Source: Nitrospirota bacterium (GTDB lineage Bacteria; Nitrospirota; Thermodesulfovibrionia; Thermodesulfovibrionales; JdFR-85). Taken from it: a stretch of DNA of 34,421 bases. Below the pieces are notes generated by a model that ran no database searches, was not told the origin of the DNA, and was given only the letters and a program-made list of their open reading frames with translations. The stretch lies in contig DRKX01000150.1 in assembly GCA_011051565.1 (NCBI GenBank), positions 1 through 34,421 of the forward strand, read 5' to 3'. The position numbers were made by a program, and so were the translations under genes. Numbering within the stretch: position 1 is the stretch's first letter; every line of letters starts with the position of its first letter. Below, in pieces: positions 1 through 8,805 of this stretch.

Positions 1-181
1 CGGATACAGTCCGGCGCCGCTCCTTGAGGCATCCGGAGGCGTGAACACCGACAATGTCCGCGAGATAGCCATGACCGGAGTGGACTTCATATCAGTGGGT
101 GCCTTGACTCACTCCGCCCCGTCGGTCGACATAAGCATGAAGATAACAGGGCCTGGGCACGCCGAGAAGAGCGTAAATTGA
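1..181 (+). CDS. nadC: Nicotinate-nucleotide pyrophosphorylase (carboxylating), C-terminal fragment cut by the window edge
   Basis: Frame 2 reads GYSPAPLLEASGGVNTDNVREIAMTGVDFISVGALTHSAPSVDISMKITGPGHAEKSVN*, matching the conserved NadC C-terminus (LLEASGGvn...GVDFISVGaLTHSAPsvDiS). Confidence 0.93.
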   Translation, partial: GYSPAPLLEASGGVNTDNVREIAMTGVDFISVGALTHSAPSVDISMKITGPGHAEKSVN

Positions 182-287
182 CAATGAATCCCGAGAACTG
201 CTATCATTGAACTTGCTGATGTTCGATGCGCCTGCAGGCGTCAAGCATCTCCACGACCACAGCGTGTCAGGCTGAAAAGGTAACTCT

Positions 288-364
288 GCGCCCATAGCTC
301 AACTGGATAGAGCGTCGGACTACGAATCCGCAGGTTGGGGGTTCGAATCCTCCTGGGCGCGCCA
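288..364 (+). tRNA. tRNA-Arg (anticodon ACG), CCA encoded
   Basis: Cloverleaf: acceptor GCGCCCA/TGGGCGC, D-arm GCTC..GAGC, anticodon loop CTACGAA, T-arm GGGGG-TTCGAAT-CCTCC, discriminator G plus CCA. Confidence 0.95.
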
Positions 365-449
365 CTTCCTTGCCCTCCTGAAATCGCTTGCGTCCCCGCA
401 AAGAACAACCATGTCTTCTCTGCCGGGGGCTTGTGGCGGGTCGTACCCC

Positions 450-1763
450 TCAGGCCCTTCTCAGCACACAGAGCCTCCTGATCGATACGAGGTTTGCCAC
501 GATTGCAAGGGCCACGAGGAGGCAGAAGAGCTGGTTGAATACAGCGCCGAGCATGACGAGAAACGACCTCGTATCCCTTCCGAACCTCCAGCCCGGCCGT
601 TTCCGCTTCCGTGAAATGATGGAGTCATACTTTATCGCCGTATAGCTGTTCATCAGGCTGCCGGTGAGCGCAAGATACCCGGCAATCCAGGTCATTGGGC
701 CTCCACCGTGTGAGACCCACCACCCGTACGTCAGGCCGAGGATTACGGCTGCATCGGCATACCTGTCGAGAACCGAGTCGAACCACGCGCCGTAGTCCGA
801 CTGTTGAAACTTGAGCCTTGCAACCTCGCCGTCGCATCCGTCGAGGATCGAGGAGACCTGTACGAGGATTCCGCCTGCAAGGACGGCGATGTAGTCGCCG
901 TGTGAGAGGAGCAGAGCGGCAAGTAGAGAGAGGACGAAGGCGGTGAAAGATATTGCGTCCGGCTTTATCGGGGTCTTCACCAGGAGCCTTGAGATCCTCG
1001 TTGATACAGTCCTGTTCAGGTATCTCGATATGAAACCGTCGGTGGGCTTCACCAGCCTGCTGCTCAGTAAGTCTTCGGCCTTCTTGAGTGCATCCTCCGT
1101 GTCGATGTCGATCCAGAACCCGCCTTCAAGCTCGTGCGCCCTTAGCTTTCCCCTGTCTGCAAGCCTCTGCATGGCTCCCGATAGGGTCTCGTCTCCGCCG
1201 GCGACACTCTCCTCAAGCACGTTGAAGAGTGAGACGGGGCAGGAGAATATTCCGCAATCAACGGCATTGTATTCCGGCAGTCCCTTGCCTATCCTGACGA
1301 CCCTGCCGTCCTCCAGCATCACACGTGTTGCATCGTCCATGTCGACATAACCGGCGGGGTGTCGGTCGACCGCTATGAGGCACTCCTCGTCGTCCGGTTG
1401 CAAGCCCGAGATATCCCTCAGCACGGAGGGTTCGAACACGTGATCCGACATCAGGAGCAAGAAGCGCTCCTTCAAGACATCCCTGGCCTTCAGAACGGAG
1501 ACGGCGTTCCCCCTCCGCCACTCCTCGTTCTCCACGTACGTGATCTCGACGCCGTACCTGCTCCCGTCGCCGAGTTCCTCTTTTATCATGGAGCCTCGAT
1601 AACCCACGACCACGACGAATTCCCTGATCGAGGCATCCCTTGCCGTAAGTATCACGCGTTCGATCAGAGACAGGCCGAGAAGCCTGACAAGGGGTTTGGG
1701 CCGGTCACTTCTTACAGGGCTGAGCCTGCTGCCCATACCTGCAGCAATGACCAAGGCCTTCAT
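450..1763 (-). CDS. Bifunctional sugar/inositol-phosphate nucleotidyltransferase + CDP-alcohol phosphatidyltransferase (IPCT/DIPPS-like)
   Basis: N-terminus MKALVIAAGMGSRLSPVRSDRPKPLVRLLG is a nucleotidyltransferase motif. C-terminal membrane domain has the CDP-alcohol phosphotransferase motif DGEVARLKFQQSDYGAWFDSVLD (DGx2ARx8Gx3Dx3D). Starts directly after the stop of the inositol phosphate synthase gene. Confidence 0.88.
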   Translation of the reverse strand: MKALVIAAGMGSRLSPVRSDRPKPLVRLLGLSLIERVILTARDASIREFVVVVGYRGSMIKEELGDGSRYGVEITYVENEEWRRGNAVSVLKARDVLKERFLLLMSDHVFEPSVLRDISGLQPDDEECLIAVDRHPAGYVDMDDATRVMLEDGRVVRIGKGLPEYNAVDCGIFSCPVSLFNVLEESVAGGDETLSGAMQRLADRGKLRAHELEGGFWIDIDTEDALKKAEDLLSSRLVKPTDGFISRYLNRTVSTRISRLLVKTPIKPDAISFTAFVLSLLAALLLSHGDYIAVLAGGILVQVSSILDGCDGEVARLKFQQSDYGAWFDSVLDRYADAAVILGLTYGWWVSHGGGPMTWIAGYLALTGSLMNSYTAIKYDSIISRKRKRPGWRFGRDTRSFLVMLGAVFNQLFCLLVALAIVANLVSIRRLCVLRRA

Positions 1764-2858
1764 CTACCGCTCCCGTTCGCCGGCGATGAACTCTTCGACC
1801 ATCTTCCTCGCGGTAATGTCCGGATACTGCTGCGGCGGATGCTTCATGGTATAGGCCGAAATCGATGTCAGAGGCCCGCCGGTATTTCTCTCGATCGCAA
1901 GTTTACAGCAGCGGATGGCATCGATCGCGCAGCCGGCTGAGTTGGGGGAGTCCTCCACCGAGAGCCTCAGTTCCAGTTCCATCGGTACATCCCCGAACAT
2001 CCTGCCCTCCATCCTCAGGAAACAGACCTTGTTGTCCCTGAGCCAGGGGATGTAGTCCGAAGGGCCTATGTGTATGTTTCGCGGCGACAGGGGCTCTGAG
2101 AGAACGGACTGGACGGCCTCTGTCTTTGACACCTTCTTAGACCTGAGCCTGTCACGTGCAAGCATGTTGAGGAAGTCGGTATTACCGCCGGTATTGAGCT
2201 GGTATGTCCGTTCAAGCCTGACGCCCCTGTCTGAGAAGAGCCTTGCCAGGGTCCTGTGGGTGATCGTTGCGCCGACCTGGGCTTTTATGTCGTCGCCCAC
2301 AGCGGGGATGCCCTTTGCGGAGAACCTCTCGGCCCACTCACCGTCTGAGACGATGAAGACGGGCATGCAGTTGATGAAGGCCACGCCTGCCTCGAGGCAG
2401 CACTCGGCGTAATACCGGGCGGCTTCTTCAGAACCTACGGGGAGGTAGTTCAGCGCGATCTCGGCGCCGCTGTCCTTCAGTATGCCCGCAACATCAGACT
2501 CCGGAGCGTCTGCGACGACGAAGGTCTCGTCTTCAGGGTAATCCCTCATGTGGGGGGCCACTCCGTCGAGCAGCCTCCCCATGACCACCTTGACGCCGGT
2601 CTCGGGGATATCCTTCTGGAACACGGTCGTGCAGTTGGGCGGTGCAAAGATCGCCTCGCTTACATCCCGTCCGACCTTCCTCTTGTCGATATCGATTGCA
2701 GCCACGATCTCGATGTCACCCGGTTTATAACCGCCTATGTCCCAGTGCATGAGACCGGTCACGTCCTTTTCGGTCCTGTTCCTGTAGTAGTAAATACCCT
2801 GCATCAGGGAGCTGGCACAATTTCCCACACCGATTAAGGCGATCCTTATCTTGTTCAT
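1764..2858 (-). CDS. Myo-inositol-1-phosphate synthase (inositol-3-phosphate synthase)
   Basis: MNKIRIALIGVGNCASSLMQGIYYY..., GDDIKAQVGATITHRTLARLF..., QLNTGGNTDFLNM are MIPS family motifs. Start moved from 2960 to the ATG at 2858, which has an AGGAGGTG Shine-Dalgarno. Confidence 0.92.
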   Translation of the reverse strand: MNKIRIALIGVGNCASSLMQGIYYYRNRTEKDVTGLMHWDIGGYKPGDIEIVAAIDIDKRKVGRDVSEAIFAPPNCTTVFQKDIPETGVKVVMGRLLDGVAPHMRDYPEDETFVVADAPESDVAGILKDSGAEIALNYLPVGSEEAARYYAECCLEAGVAFINCMPVFIVSDGEWAERFSAKGIPAVGDDIKAQVGATITHRTLARLFSDRGVRLERTYQLNTGGNTDFLNMLARDRLRSKKVSKTEAVQSVLSEPLSPRNIHIGPSDYIPWLRDNKVCFLRMEGRMFGDVPMELELRLSVEDSPNSAGCAIDAIRCCKLAIERNTGGPLTSISAYTMKHPPQQYPDITARKMVEEFIAGERER

Positions 2859-2890
2859 GTTACACCTCCTGATGAAGCAGTATCTCAGTC

Positions 2891-2903
2891 TTAACAGTGT
2901 TAA
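2891..2903. promoter_or_regulatory. Candidate operator: inverted repeat TTAAC-AGT-GTTAA upstream of the inositol operon
   Basis: Perfect 5-bp arms around a 3-nt spacer, 32 bp upstream of the MIPS start codon. No regulator identified. Confidence 0.3.
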
Positions 2904-3236
2904 CGAGTCCCCTGTCACAATGGGGAAAGAGTGAAGCCGCCCTCCCGGAAGCGCTGCCAAATATTATGATGTACTCTAAAGTGGATTTTCAACAGAACCC
3001 GTCAGTGCACACCCTGCAGTGCTGGGAGCAGGGGGTGAGCCTCCGGGCTTTAAAGGAATGCTATCAATATAGCATCATCCGCAATAAAAAAACAAGAGAC
3101 CGCCGGCATGCTGGAAAGCGCTCTCGGCCGTGCAGACACGGGCTTCCCGCCACGCGTCTTGCCCGTCCGTGTATCGATTCAAAAGGCGCGTCTTTATGAT
3201 AGAATAGATTGACCCCACGGGGCTGGAAGAGAGATC

Positions 3237-3779
3237 GTGAAATGCGAGGAACCGATGGATAGGAAACGGAAAAAAGCGCTTCTGGAATCAATACTCTTCA
3301 TTTCCGGGGATCCGGTGGACCTGAAGGACCTGAGGAGGATAACCGAGCTTCCCGCCGGAGAGATAGGCTTTCTGATGAATGAGCTCATGGCCGAGTACAG
3401 GGACCGAAACGGAGGGATAATCCTGGTCGAGGTCGCCGGCGGGTACCAGCTGGTATCCAACCCTGAGTACGCGCCGTGGATCAAGAAGCTCAAGTCTGTG
3501 TCACCGCAGAAACTGTCGCTGGCAGCCCTTGAAACCCTATCCATTGTGGCTTACAGGCAACCGATAACAAAGGCCGAGCTCGAACAACTCAGGGGGGTCA
3601 ACTCCGACGGTGTGATAAAGAGCCTGCTCGACAAGCGCTTCATCCGGGTCGTGGGCAAGAAGGAGGTTCCGGGCAGGCCGCTCGTCTATGGTACCACGCG
3701 GGAGTTTCTCCAGCACTTCGGGCTCAAGGACCTCTCGGAGCTGCCGACCATCCGCGATCTGCATCCCGAGGAGTTGTAG
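3237..3779 (+). CDS. scpB: Segregation and condensation protein B
   Basis: ALLESILFISGDPVDLKDL...LSLAALETLSIVAYRQPITKAELEQLRGVNSDGVIKSLLDK...GRPLVYGTTREFLQHFGL; ScpB winged-helix motifs. Confidence 0.95.
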   Translation: MKCEEPMDRKRKKALLESILFISGDPVDLKDLRRITELPAGEIGFLMNELMAEYRDRNGGIILVEVAGGYQLVSNPEYAPWIKKLKSVSPQKLSLAALETLSIVAYRQPITKAELEQLRGVNSDGVIKSLLDKRFIRVVGKKEVPGRPLVYGTTREFLQHFGLKDLSELPTIRDLHPEEL

Positions 3780-3807
3780 CAATGTCAACCCGCCGCAGGT
3801 CGACTCA

Positions 3808-4326
3808 CTAAAACTCAATCCCTTCGCGGGCGGCCTGCCCCGTGCTGAAGGGGTGTTTGACGGCCCTCATGTACGTCACGTAATCGGCGGCTTTTATCAT
3901 ACCCTCGGTTGCACCGCGTCCTGTGAGGACCAGTTCCGTGCTCTCGGAGAAGCTCTTCATGAAGTCTACAGCCTCGCGCTCGGAGAGTATGCCTGAACCC
4001 ACGAGGTTGTTGAACTCGTCGATGATCACGATGTCGAAGTCCTGGGCGGCATGCTGGATCTCCCGAAGGGCCTCGAAAGAACGCCTCCTGAGCTCGGTCC
4101 TGTCCACAGTGGGATGGAAGGCGGGTGCCTTGATCTCGGCAAAACTCCTCGTCTCGATCGAGAGTGTCCCGAGCATGTCGAACTCGCCGCCGGCATGGTC
4201 GGGTTTCATGAACTGCACGTACAGGACCCTCCATCCCCTGCTCTTCGCCCTGACGGCGAGGCCGACCGAGGCGGTGGTCTTTCCCTTCCCTTCGCCGGTG
4301 TATATGTGTATCAATCCCTTGGTCAT
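3808..4326 (-). CDS. cobO: Cob(I)yrinic acid a,c-diamide adenosyltransferase
   Basis: MTKGLIHIYTGEGKGKTTASVGLAVRAKSRG...DIVIIDEFNNLVGSGILSE...ELVLTGRGATEGMIKAADYVTYMRAVKHPFSTGQAAREGIEF. Start trimmed from the ORF call at 4521 to 4326. Confidence 0.95.
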   Translation of the reverse strand: MTKGLIHIYTGEGKGKTTASVGLAVRAKSRGWRVLYVQFMKPDHAGGEFDMLGTLSIETRSFAEIKAPAFHPTVDRTELRRRSFEALREIQHAAQDFDIVIIDEFNNLVGSGILSEREAVDFMKSFSESTELVLTGRGATEGMIKAADYVTYMRAVKHPFSTGQAAREGIEF

Positions 4327-4805
4327 CTCTCCTCCCGGGCGCGCCTGATCTTCACGAGTGTGTCCCTGTATGCATCTGCCCTGTCGGGCCTTGCCTCGAT
4401 CGCCTCGAGCACGAGCGATTCGGCCTCGTCGAGATTCCTTCCGAGCCGGTAGTAGAGCCATGCGAGGTTGTTCATCGCATCGGCATTGTCCGGATCCTCC
4501 CGGATGGCCTTCCGGTAGCACGCCTCGGCCCTTCCGTACTCGCCCTTGAGGAAGTAGGCGTTGCCCATGTAGAGAATGGCCACGGGCAGCCTCTCCGATG
4601 CCTTCCTGTACTCCCTTACGGCGTCGTCGTAGCGGCCTTCTCTTTCATAGACGACACCGAGGTTCACGTGCTCTTCGGGTGTGAGCGGGTCGTCGAGCAC
4701 CACGATCCTCGGCAGGCTGCAGGCACAGAGTGCGAGGACCGAGACCAGGAGCACGAGCCTCCCTACGGTTCGACGAGCAGTGTCCAGTAGCCTGTCTTTT
4801 TCCAT
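4323..4805 (-). CDS. TPR-repeat lipoprotein
   Basis: Signal peptide with candidate lipobox (LVSVLALCACS), then TPR repeats (HVNLGVVYEREGRYDDAVREYRKA..., YFLKGEYGRAEACYRKAI..., LAWLYYRLGRNLDEAESLVLEA). Confidence 0.8.
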   Translation of the reverse strand: MEKDRLLDTARRTVGRLVLLVSVLALCACSLPRIVVLDDPLTPEEHVNLGVVYEREGRYDDAVREYRKASERLPVAILYMGNAYFLKGEYGRAEACYRKAIREDPDNADAMNNLAWLYYRLGRNLDEAESLVLEAIEARPDRADAYRDTLVKIRRAREER

Positions 4806-5302
4806 ATCCTCTGCAGTTCGTCGTACGAGAAGAACCTGTTCCTATCCCTGCCCGAATGGGCGTACACCCCGTCGTCGTTGTAACCCACGATGACCATGAA
4901 GTGATTCTTCTCGACGACGGAGAAACCGAGATCGACGAGCACGATCAGGGGGAGGCCCTTCCGTATCTTGTCGCGGAGGTCTTCGATTCCGCCCCAGTAT
5001 GCGGAAGACCTGAATCCCTTCCGGCGGGGATGGAGGACCATGTCCATGCTGAGCGTGCCGCTCAGGCGGGGATTGAAGACCTCAGCCGCGACCTCCTCCG
5101 GCGTGACATCGCGGCCCCAGAAGCCGAAGACCTCTGCAAGCGCGACAGGGCCGCACTGATAGGCGTCCTGGGGAAAGAAGGGGACGGCGAGCATGACATC
5201 GGCCTCCTCCTTCCCTCCCCTGGTCTCAACACCCGCACAGCCGGCGCCGAGCGCCAGTATCATGAGGACAGCGGAAAACACCGCCCTACTTGACGATAAC
5301 AA
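4763..5302 (-). CDS. C39-like (PA2778-type) cysteine peptidase, secreted/lipoprotein
   Basis: VPFFPQDAYQCGPVALAEVFGFWG (papain-like Cys motif) and NHFMVIVGYNDDGVYAHSG (His motif), with an N-terminal signal peptide ending near GAGCAG. Confidence 0.8.
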   Translation of the reverse strand: MLSSSRAVFSAVLMILALGAGCAGVETRGGKEEADVMLAVPFFPQDAYQCGPVALAEVFGFWGRDVTPEEVAAEVFNPRLSGTLSMDMVLHPRRKGFRSSAYWGGIEDLRDKIRKGLPLIVLVDLGFSVVEKNHFMVIVGYNDDGVYAHSGRDRNRFFSYDELQRIWKKTGYWTLLVEP

Positions 5303-5669
5303 CCCTGTGCCCCGTCAATTGCAGCAGCAGGACCACGAGCACCGCAATCACGAGAAGGCTGATTATCATGCCGAGCCCGCTGTCGCCCGCTACCCTCAGT
5401 TGGTCGGCCTGCTGTGCGAACATGCTGAGGTCCTCATCCGACAGGGAGTCGAGCCTGGCCGCAACCTCGTCGGCGGTGAAACCGAGGGCCTGCAGCCTCT
5501 TGGCGACCACCTCCGACTCGAGAAATCTCTGGAGCTTCCGCATGTCGACCTGGCGTTTGCCGAGCAGCTCGGAGCCGACCATCGCGGCATCGACCCTTGG
5601 GACTGATGAAAACATTAGCATGGAAAATACGAGAAAGAGCCCGACATGCCTGAACAAGGGTATCCTCAA
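5286..5669 (-). CDS. PA2779-family membrane-anchored protein
   Basis: Signal peptide, LGKRQVDMRKLQRFLESEVVAKRLQALGFTADEVAARLDSLSDEDLSMFAQQADQL, C-terminal TM LGMIISLLVIAVLVVLLLQL. Adjacent to the C39 peptidase as in PA2778/PA2779 pairs. Confidence 0.75.
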   Translation of the reverse strand: MRIPLFRHVGLFLVFSMLMFSSVPRVDAAMVGSELLGKRQVDMRKLQRFLESEVVAKRLQALGFTADEVAARLDSLSDEDLSMFAQQADQLRVAGDSGLGMIISLLVIAVLVVLLLQLTGHRVVIVK

Positions 5670-5723
5670 GGTCCTTCACCTCCCTTCACGTATTTTTGAG
5701 ACATCGTCCTCCAAACACCCACT

Positions 5724-7220
5724 CTATCTGACCGACACACTCGGCAGTGAACCGAAGAGGTACTTTAAGTCCTCATCCTCGAATCTTATCCCACCACCCA
5801 GATAGACACCCCGCCATCTTGAATTGAGGAGATTGTCGGCCCCGGCGCTGACGAAGAGGTTCTTGAAGACGTAGTAGTCCAGGCCGAGCTTCAGGTGGGG
5901 ATTGTCCGCACCCTCCTCTTCGTTGTCGAAGTCCCATATGTCGGCTGAAACCTTCATCCTGTCGTTCATGAGAAACTGATCGAATCCAAGGCCTATGGTG
6001 TTTTCCATGAGCCCGATCCTCAGGGCCGAGTCCTTGAAGCGCCTGGCAAACTGGGCGGTGAACTCTATCTTCCTCTCCACCACCTCTTCCTCCTCGTATG
6101 TGGTAACACCGTTTACGGACGAGAAGGTCTTCGTCGTGCTTACACTCCCGAGGGGATCGTCGACGACCCCGAGGATGTAATACTTGTCGGGTCTCGGCAT
6201 CAAGGTCAGGTTGAAGTAGCCCTTTCCGTCACCGGTCCTCATGAGATACTCGCCATCGAAGGAGATTATGGTCCTGAATCGTTCTATCCTGGCAATGGTG
6301 TTCTCTATGCCCTTTGCGGCCTTGTTAACCGACTCGTAGAGTCTCTCGTCAGTGACGAGTTTTCCAATCGTGCCCTCCCCTTTCTCTATCTTCTCGGCGA
6401 CCTTCTGGACCGACGCCATCGTCCTGTCGGTCTTGTCCACGAGCCTTGCGATCTTGGGCCTGTTCTCCTCGAGGAGGGCCTTTAGCTCGGCCGAGGCCGC
6501 CTCCAGTCTACGCACCACCGCCGGGGCCTCTGCCGTCACCTCCCTGAGGTTGCTCACCGTGTCGTTGATCTTCCCTCTGTTGTCCTCGATCAGCCTGTTG
6601 ATCGAGGCCGTCAGCCTGTTGATCCCATCGAGCGTCTCCTTCAGGCGCTTGTCGTTGACGGTGACCGCGGTATTCAGGTTTTCGGTCAGCGTTGCGAGGT
6701 TGTTCGCCGTCTCTCTGAGTGCCTGCTTGGTCTCCTCGGTGCCGAGCACGTCGTTTATGTTGCTTGTAAGCCTCTGAAAGCTGTCGGAGACGCTTGCAAG
6801 CCTGTAAATCATGTCGTCGATGTCCATGGGTTCGTGAACGTTCCGGATCATCCCGCCTTCGGCGATCTTGGCCTCCCCTGTGCCGGGCTTTATGTCCAGA
6901 TACTTGTCTCCGAGCAGTCCTGACGTCTTGATGGACGCCACGGCGTCGCTGTAGAGCCTTATCTCGGGGAATATGCGCAGTCTCAGCTTCACCCTGTTTC
7001 CTTCGAGGATGATCTTGTCTATCACGCCGGCGTCGACACCGGCCACCTTTACCTTGGTCTTCTCGTCGAGGCCGGATATGTTGGAGAAGTAGACGTAGAC
7101 GGTGTATCCCTCCCTGCGCAGCCACTCCTTGCCGCTGACCTTGAAGGTCATGTAGGAAAGGATCAGCAGCACAACCAGTGCAAAAACGCCGACTTTCAGC
7201 TCTGTGCTGACTCTTCTCAT
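5724..7220 (-). CDS. mlaD: MlaD-like MCE-domain protein with long helical region and predicted beta-strand-rich C-terminal domain
   Basis: MRRVSTELKVGVFALVVLLILSYMTFKVSG; MCE core VYVYFSNISGLDEKTKVKVAGVDAGVIDKI...SIKTSGLLGDKYLDIKPG. The residues after ~330 alternate in amphipathic strands (ISFDGEYLMRT, GYFNLTLMPR, KYYILGVVDD, KIEFTAQFARRF, ALRIGLMENTIGLGFDQF, KVSADIWDF, HLKLGLDYYVF, LFVSAGADN, GVYLGGGIRF). Confidence 0.88.
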   Translation of the reverse strand: MRRVSTELKVGVFALVVLLILSYMTFKVSGKEWLRREGYTVYVYFSNISGLDEKTKVKVAGVDAGVIDKIILEGNRVKLRLRIFPEIRLYSDAVASIKTSGLLGDKYLDIKPGTGEAKIAEGGMIRNVHEPMDIDDMIYRLASVSDSFQRLTSNINDVLGTEETKQALRETANNLATLTENLNTAVTVNDKRLKETLDGINRLTASINRLIEDNRGKINDTVSNLREVTAEAPAVVRRLEAASAELKALLEENRPKIARLVDKTDRTMASVQKVAEKIEKGEGTIGKLVTDERLYESVNKAAKGIENTIARIERFRTIISFDGEYLMRTGDGKGYFNLTLMPRPDKYYILGVVDDPLGSVSTTKTFSSVNGVTTYEEEEVVERKIEFTAQFARRFKDSALRIGLMENTIGLGFDQFLMNDRMKVSADIWDFDNEEEGADNPHLKLGLDYYVFKNLFVSAGADNLLNSRWRGVYLGGGIRFEDEDLKYLFGSLPSVSVR

Positions 7221-7975
7221 CTGGTGACTCCCTCGATCTTTATTGGACCGACGGCGCTTCCCGTGATAAACTGCCTCACGACAGGGTTCGAGGTGTTCCT
7301 GATCTCTTCGGGCGAGCCGGTCTCTATTATCTCGCCCTCATACAGCATGGCGATACGGTCGGCAATCTTGTATGCGCTCTTCATGTCATGCGTTATCGTG
7401 ACCGAAGTGACGTGAAGCTTCTCCCTCAACTCGATGATGAGGTCGTTTATCGCATCAGCCATGATAGGGTCGAGCCCGGTGGTCGGCTCATCGTAGAGAA
7501 TTATCTCGGGCTCATGCGCGATCGCCCTCGCCAGTCCCACCCTCTTGCGCATTCCGCCGGAGAGCTCAGAGGGCATGAGGTCCTCCACGCCGGTCAGGCC
7601 GACGAGGCGCAGCTTCGCTGAGGCCACATCCCTTGCCTCGTCTTCCGACATCCTTCCGTGTCTCAAGAGGATGAAGGCGACATTCTCCCACACCGTCAGC
7701 GAATCGAAGAGGGCTGCTCCCTGAAACAGCATGCCGAACCTTCTCCTCACCCCGTAAAGCTCTTTCTCGTTCAACGTGGATATATCCACTCCATCTATGG
7801 TCACGCGGCCGCGGTCGGGCCTCAGCAGACCGATTATATGCTTTATCAGGACGCTCTTGCCTGAGCCGCTACCTCCGATGACGACCATGCTCTCGCCGGT
7901 CCCAACATCGAGGTTCACACCCCTGAGGACATCCTTGTCACCGAAAGACTTATGCAGGTCTTCTATTTTTATCAT
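7217..7975 (-). CDS. mlaF: ABC transporter ATP-binding protein, MlaF-like
   Basis: Walker A GGSGSGKS, signature LSGGMRKRVGLARA, Walker B IILYDEPTTGLDPI; overlaps mlaD and sits next to the mlaE permease. Confidence 0.93.
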   Translation of the reverse strand: MIKIEDLHKSFGDKDVLRGVNLDVGTGESMVVIGGSGSGKSVLIKHIIGLLRPDRGRVTIDGVDISTLNEKELYGVRRRFGMLFQGAALFDSLTVWENVAFILLRHGRMSEDEARDVASAKLRLVGLTGVEDLMPSELSGGMRKRVGLARAIAHEPEIILYDEPTTGLDPIMADAINDLIIELREKLHVTSVTITHDMKSAYKIADRIAMLYEGEIIETGSPEEIRNTSNPVVRQFITGSAVGPIKIEGVTR

Positions 7976-8034
7976 ATACTTTAACAGGTTGCAGGCCCGC
8001 GTGAAAAGCCTCCACTACCTGCAACACCGCCTGC

Positions 8035-8805
8035 TCACCTGAAGAGCCACGCGGAGAGGAAATAGTCGGAGACGAGTATGGTCATGGACGAGAGGACCAC
8101 CGCCCCTGTCGTCGCCTTTCCGACCCCCTCGGCCCCTCCTTCGGCGTAAAACCCCTTGTAACAGCTGATTAGGGCTATGGATGCACCGAAGAAGGCCGCC
8201 TTTATCAGGCCGCTGTATATATCGTCCAGCTCCAGATAGTCCCACGTCCTGTTCCAGTACGAGACCGCACTTGCATCGAAGAGGCCCACGCTGACGGCAA
8301 AGCCTCCCATTATGCCCACGATGTCCGTGACGACGGCGAGGGCCGGAAGCATCAGGATGCCCGAGACGAATCTCGGCACGACCAGGTATTTCACGGGATT
8401 CGTTGCAAGGGTCTCGAGCGCGTCGATCTGTTCGGTCACTCTCATGGTTCCAAGCTCGGCAGCCATCGCAGCACCTGCCCTGCCCGCCACTATCAGCCCT
8501 GTAAGGACCGGCCCGAGCTCCCTCGTCATGGAGAGGGCGACCACCGTGCCCACGAGCGTCTCGGCCCCGAAGCGCTTGAACCCTGTATAGGTCTGAAGCG
8601 AGAGGACCATGCCGGTGAATACGGCCGTTATGAAGACCACGGGCAAGGACCTGATGCCGATCTCGAGCATCTGTTTGAAGGTGTTCTTTATCTCGTAAGG
8701 CGGGATCAGGAGCTGCTTGAGGGCTACGGAGAGCAGGATCAGCACGCTGCCTAACTCCCTGGTGAAGCCGATTATCATCCTTCCGAGGACTTCAACAGGA
8801 TTCAT
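8035..8805 (-). CDS. mlaE: MlaE-family ABC permease
   Basis: ELGPVLTGLIVAGRAGAAMAAELGTMRVTEQIDALETLATNPVKYLVVPRFVSG; MlaE/YrbE signature. Confidence 0.95.
   Translation of the reverse strand: MNPVEVLGRMIIGFTRELGSVLILLSVALKQLLIPPYEIKNTFKQMLEIGIRSLPVVFITAVFTGMVLSLQTYTGFKRFGAETLVGTVVALSMTRELGPVLTGLIVAGRAGAAMAAELGTMRVTEQIDALETLATNPVKYLVVPRFVSGILMLPALAVVTDIVGIMGGFAVSVGLFDASAVSYWNRTWDYLELDDIYSGLIKAAFFGASIALISCYKGFYAEGGAEGVGKATTGAVVLSSMTILVSDYFLSAWLFR

Noticed and set aside
3058-3075. Inverted repeat ATGCTAT-CAAT-ATAGCAT between MIPS and scpB
   Set aside because: Short AT-rich dyad without T-run or conserved context; could be chance.
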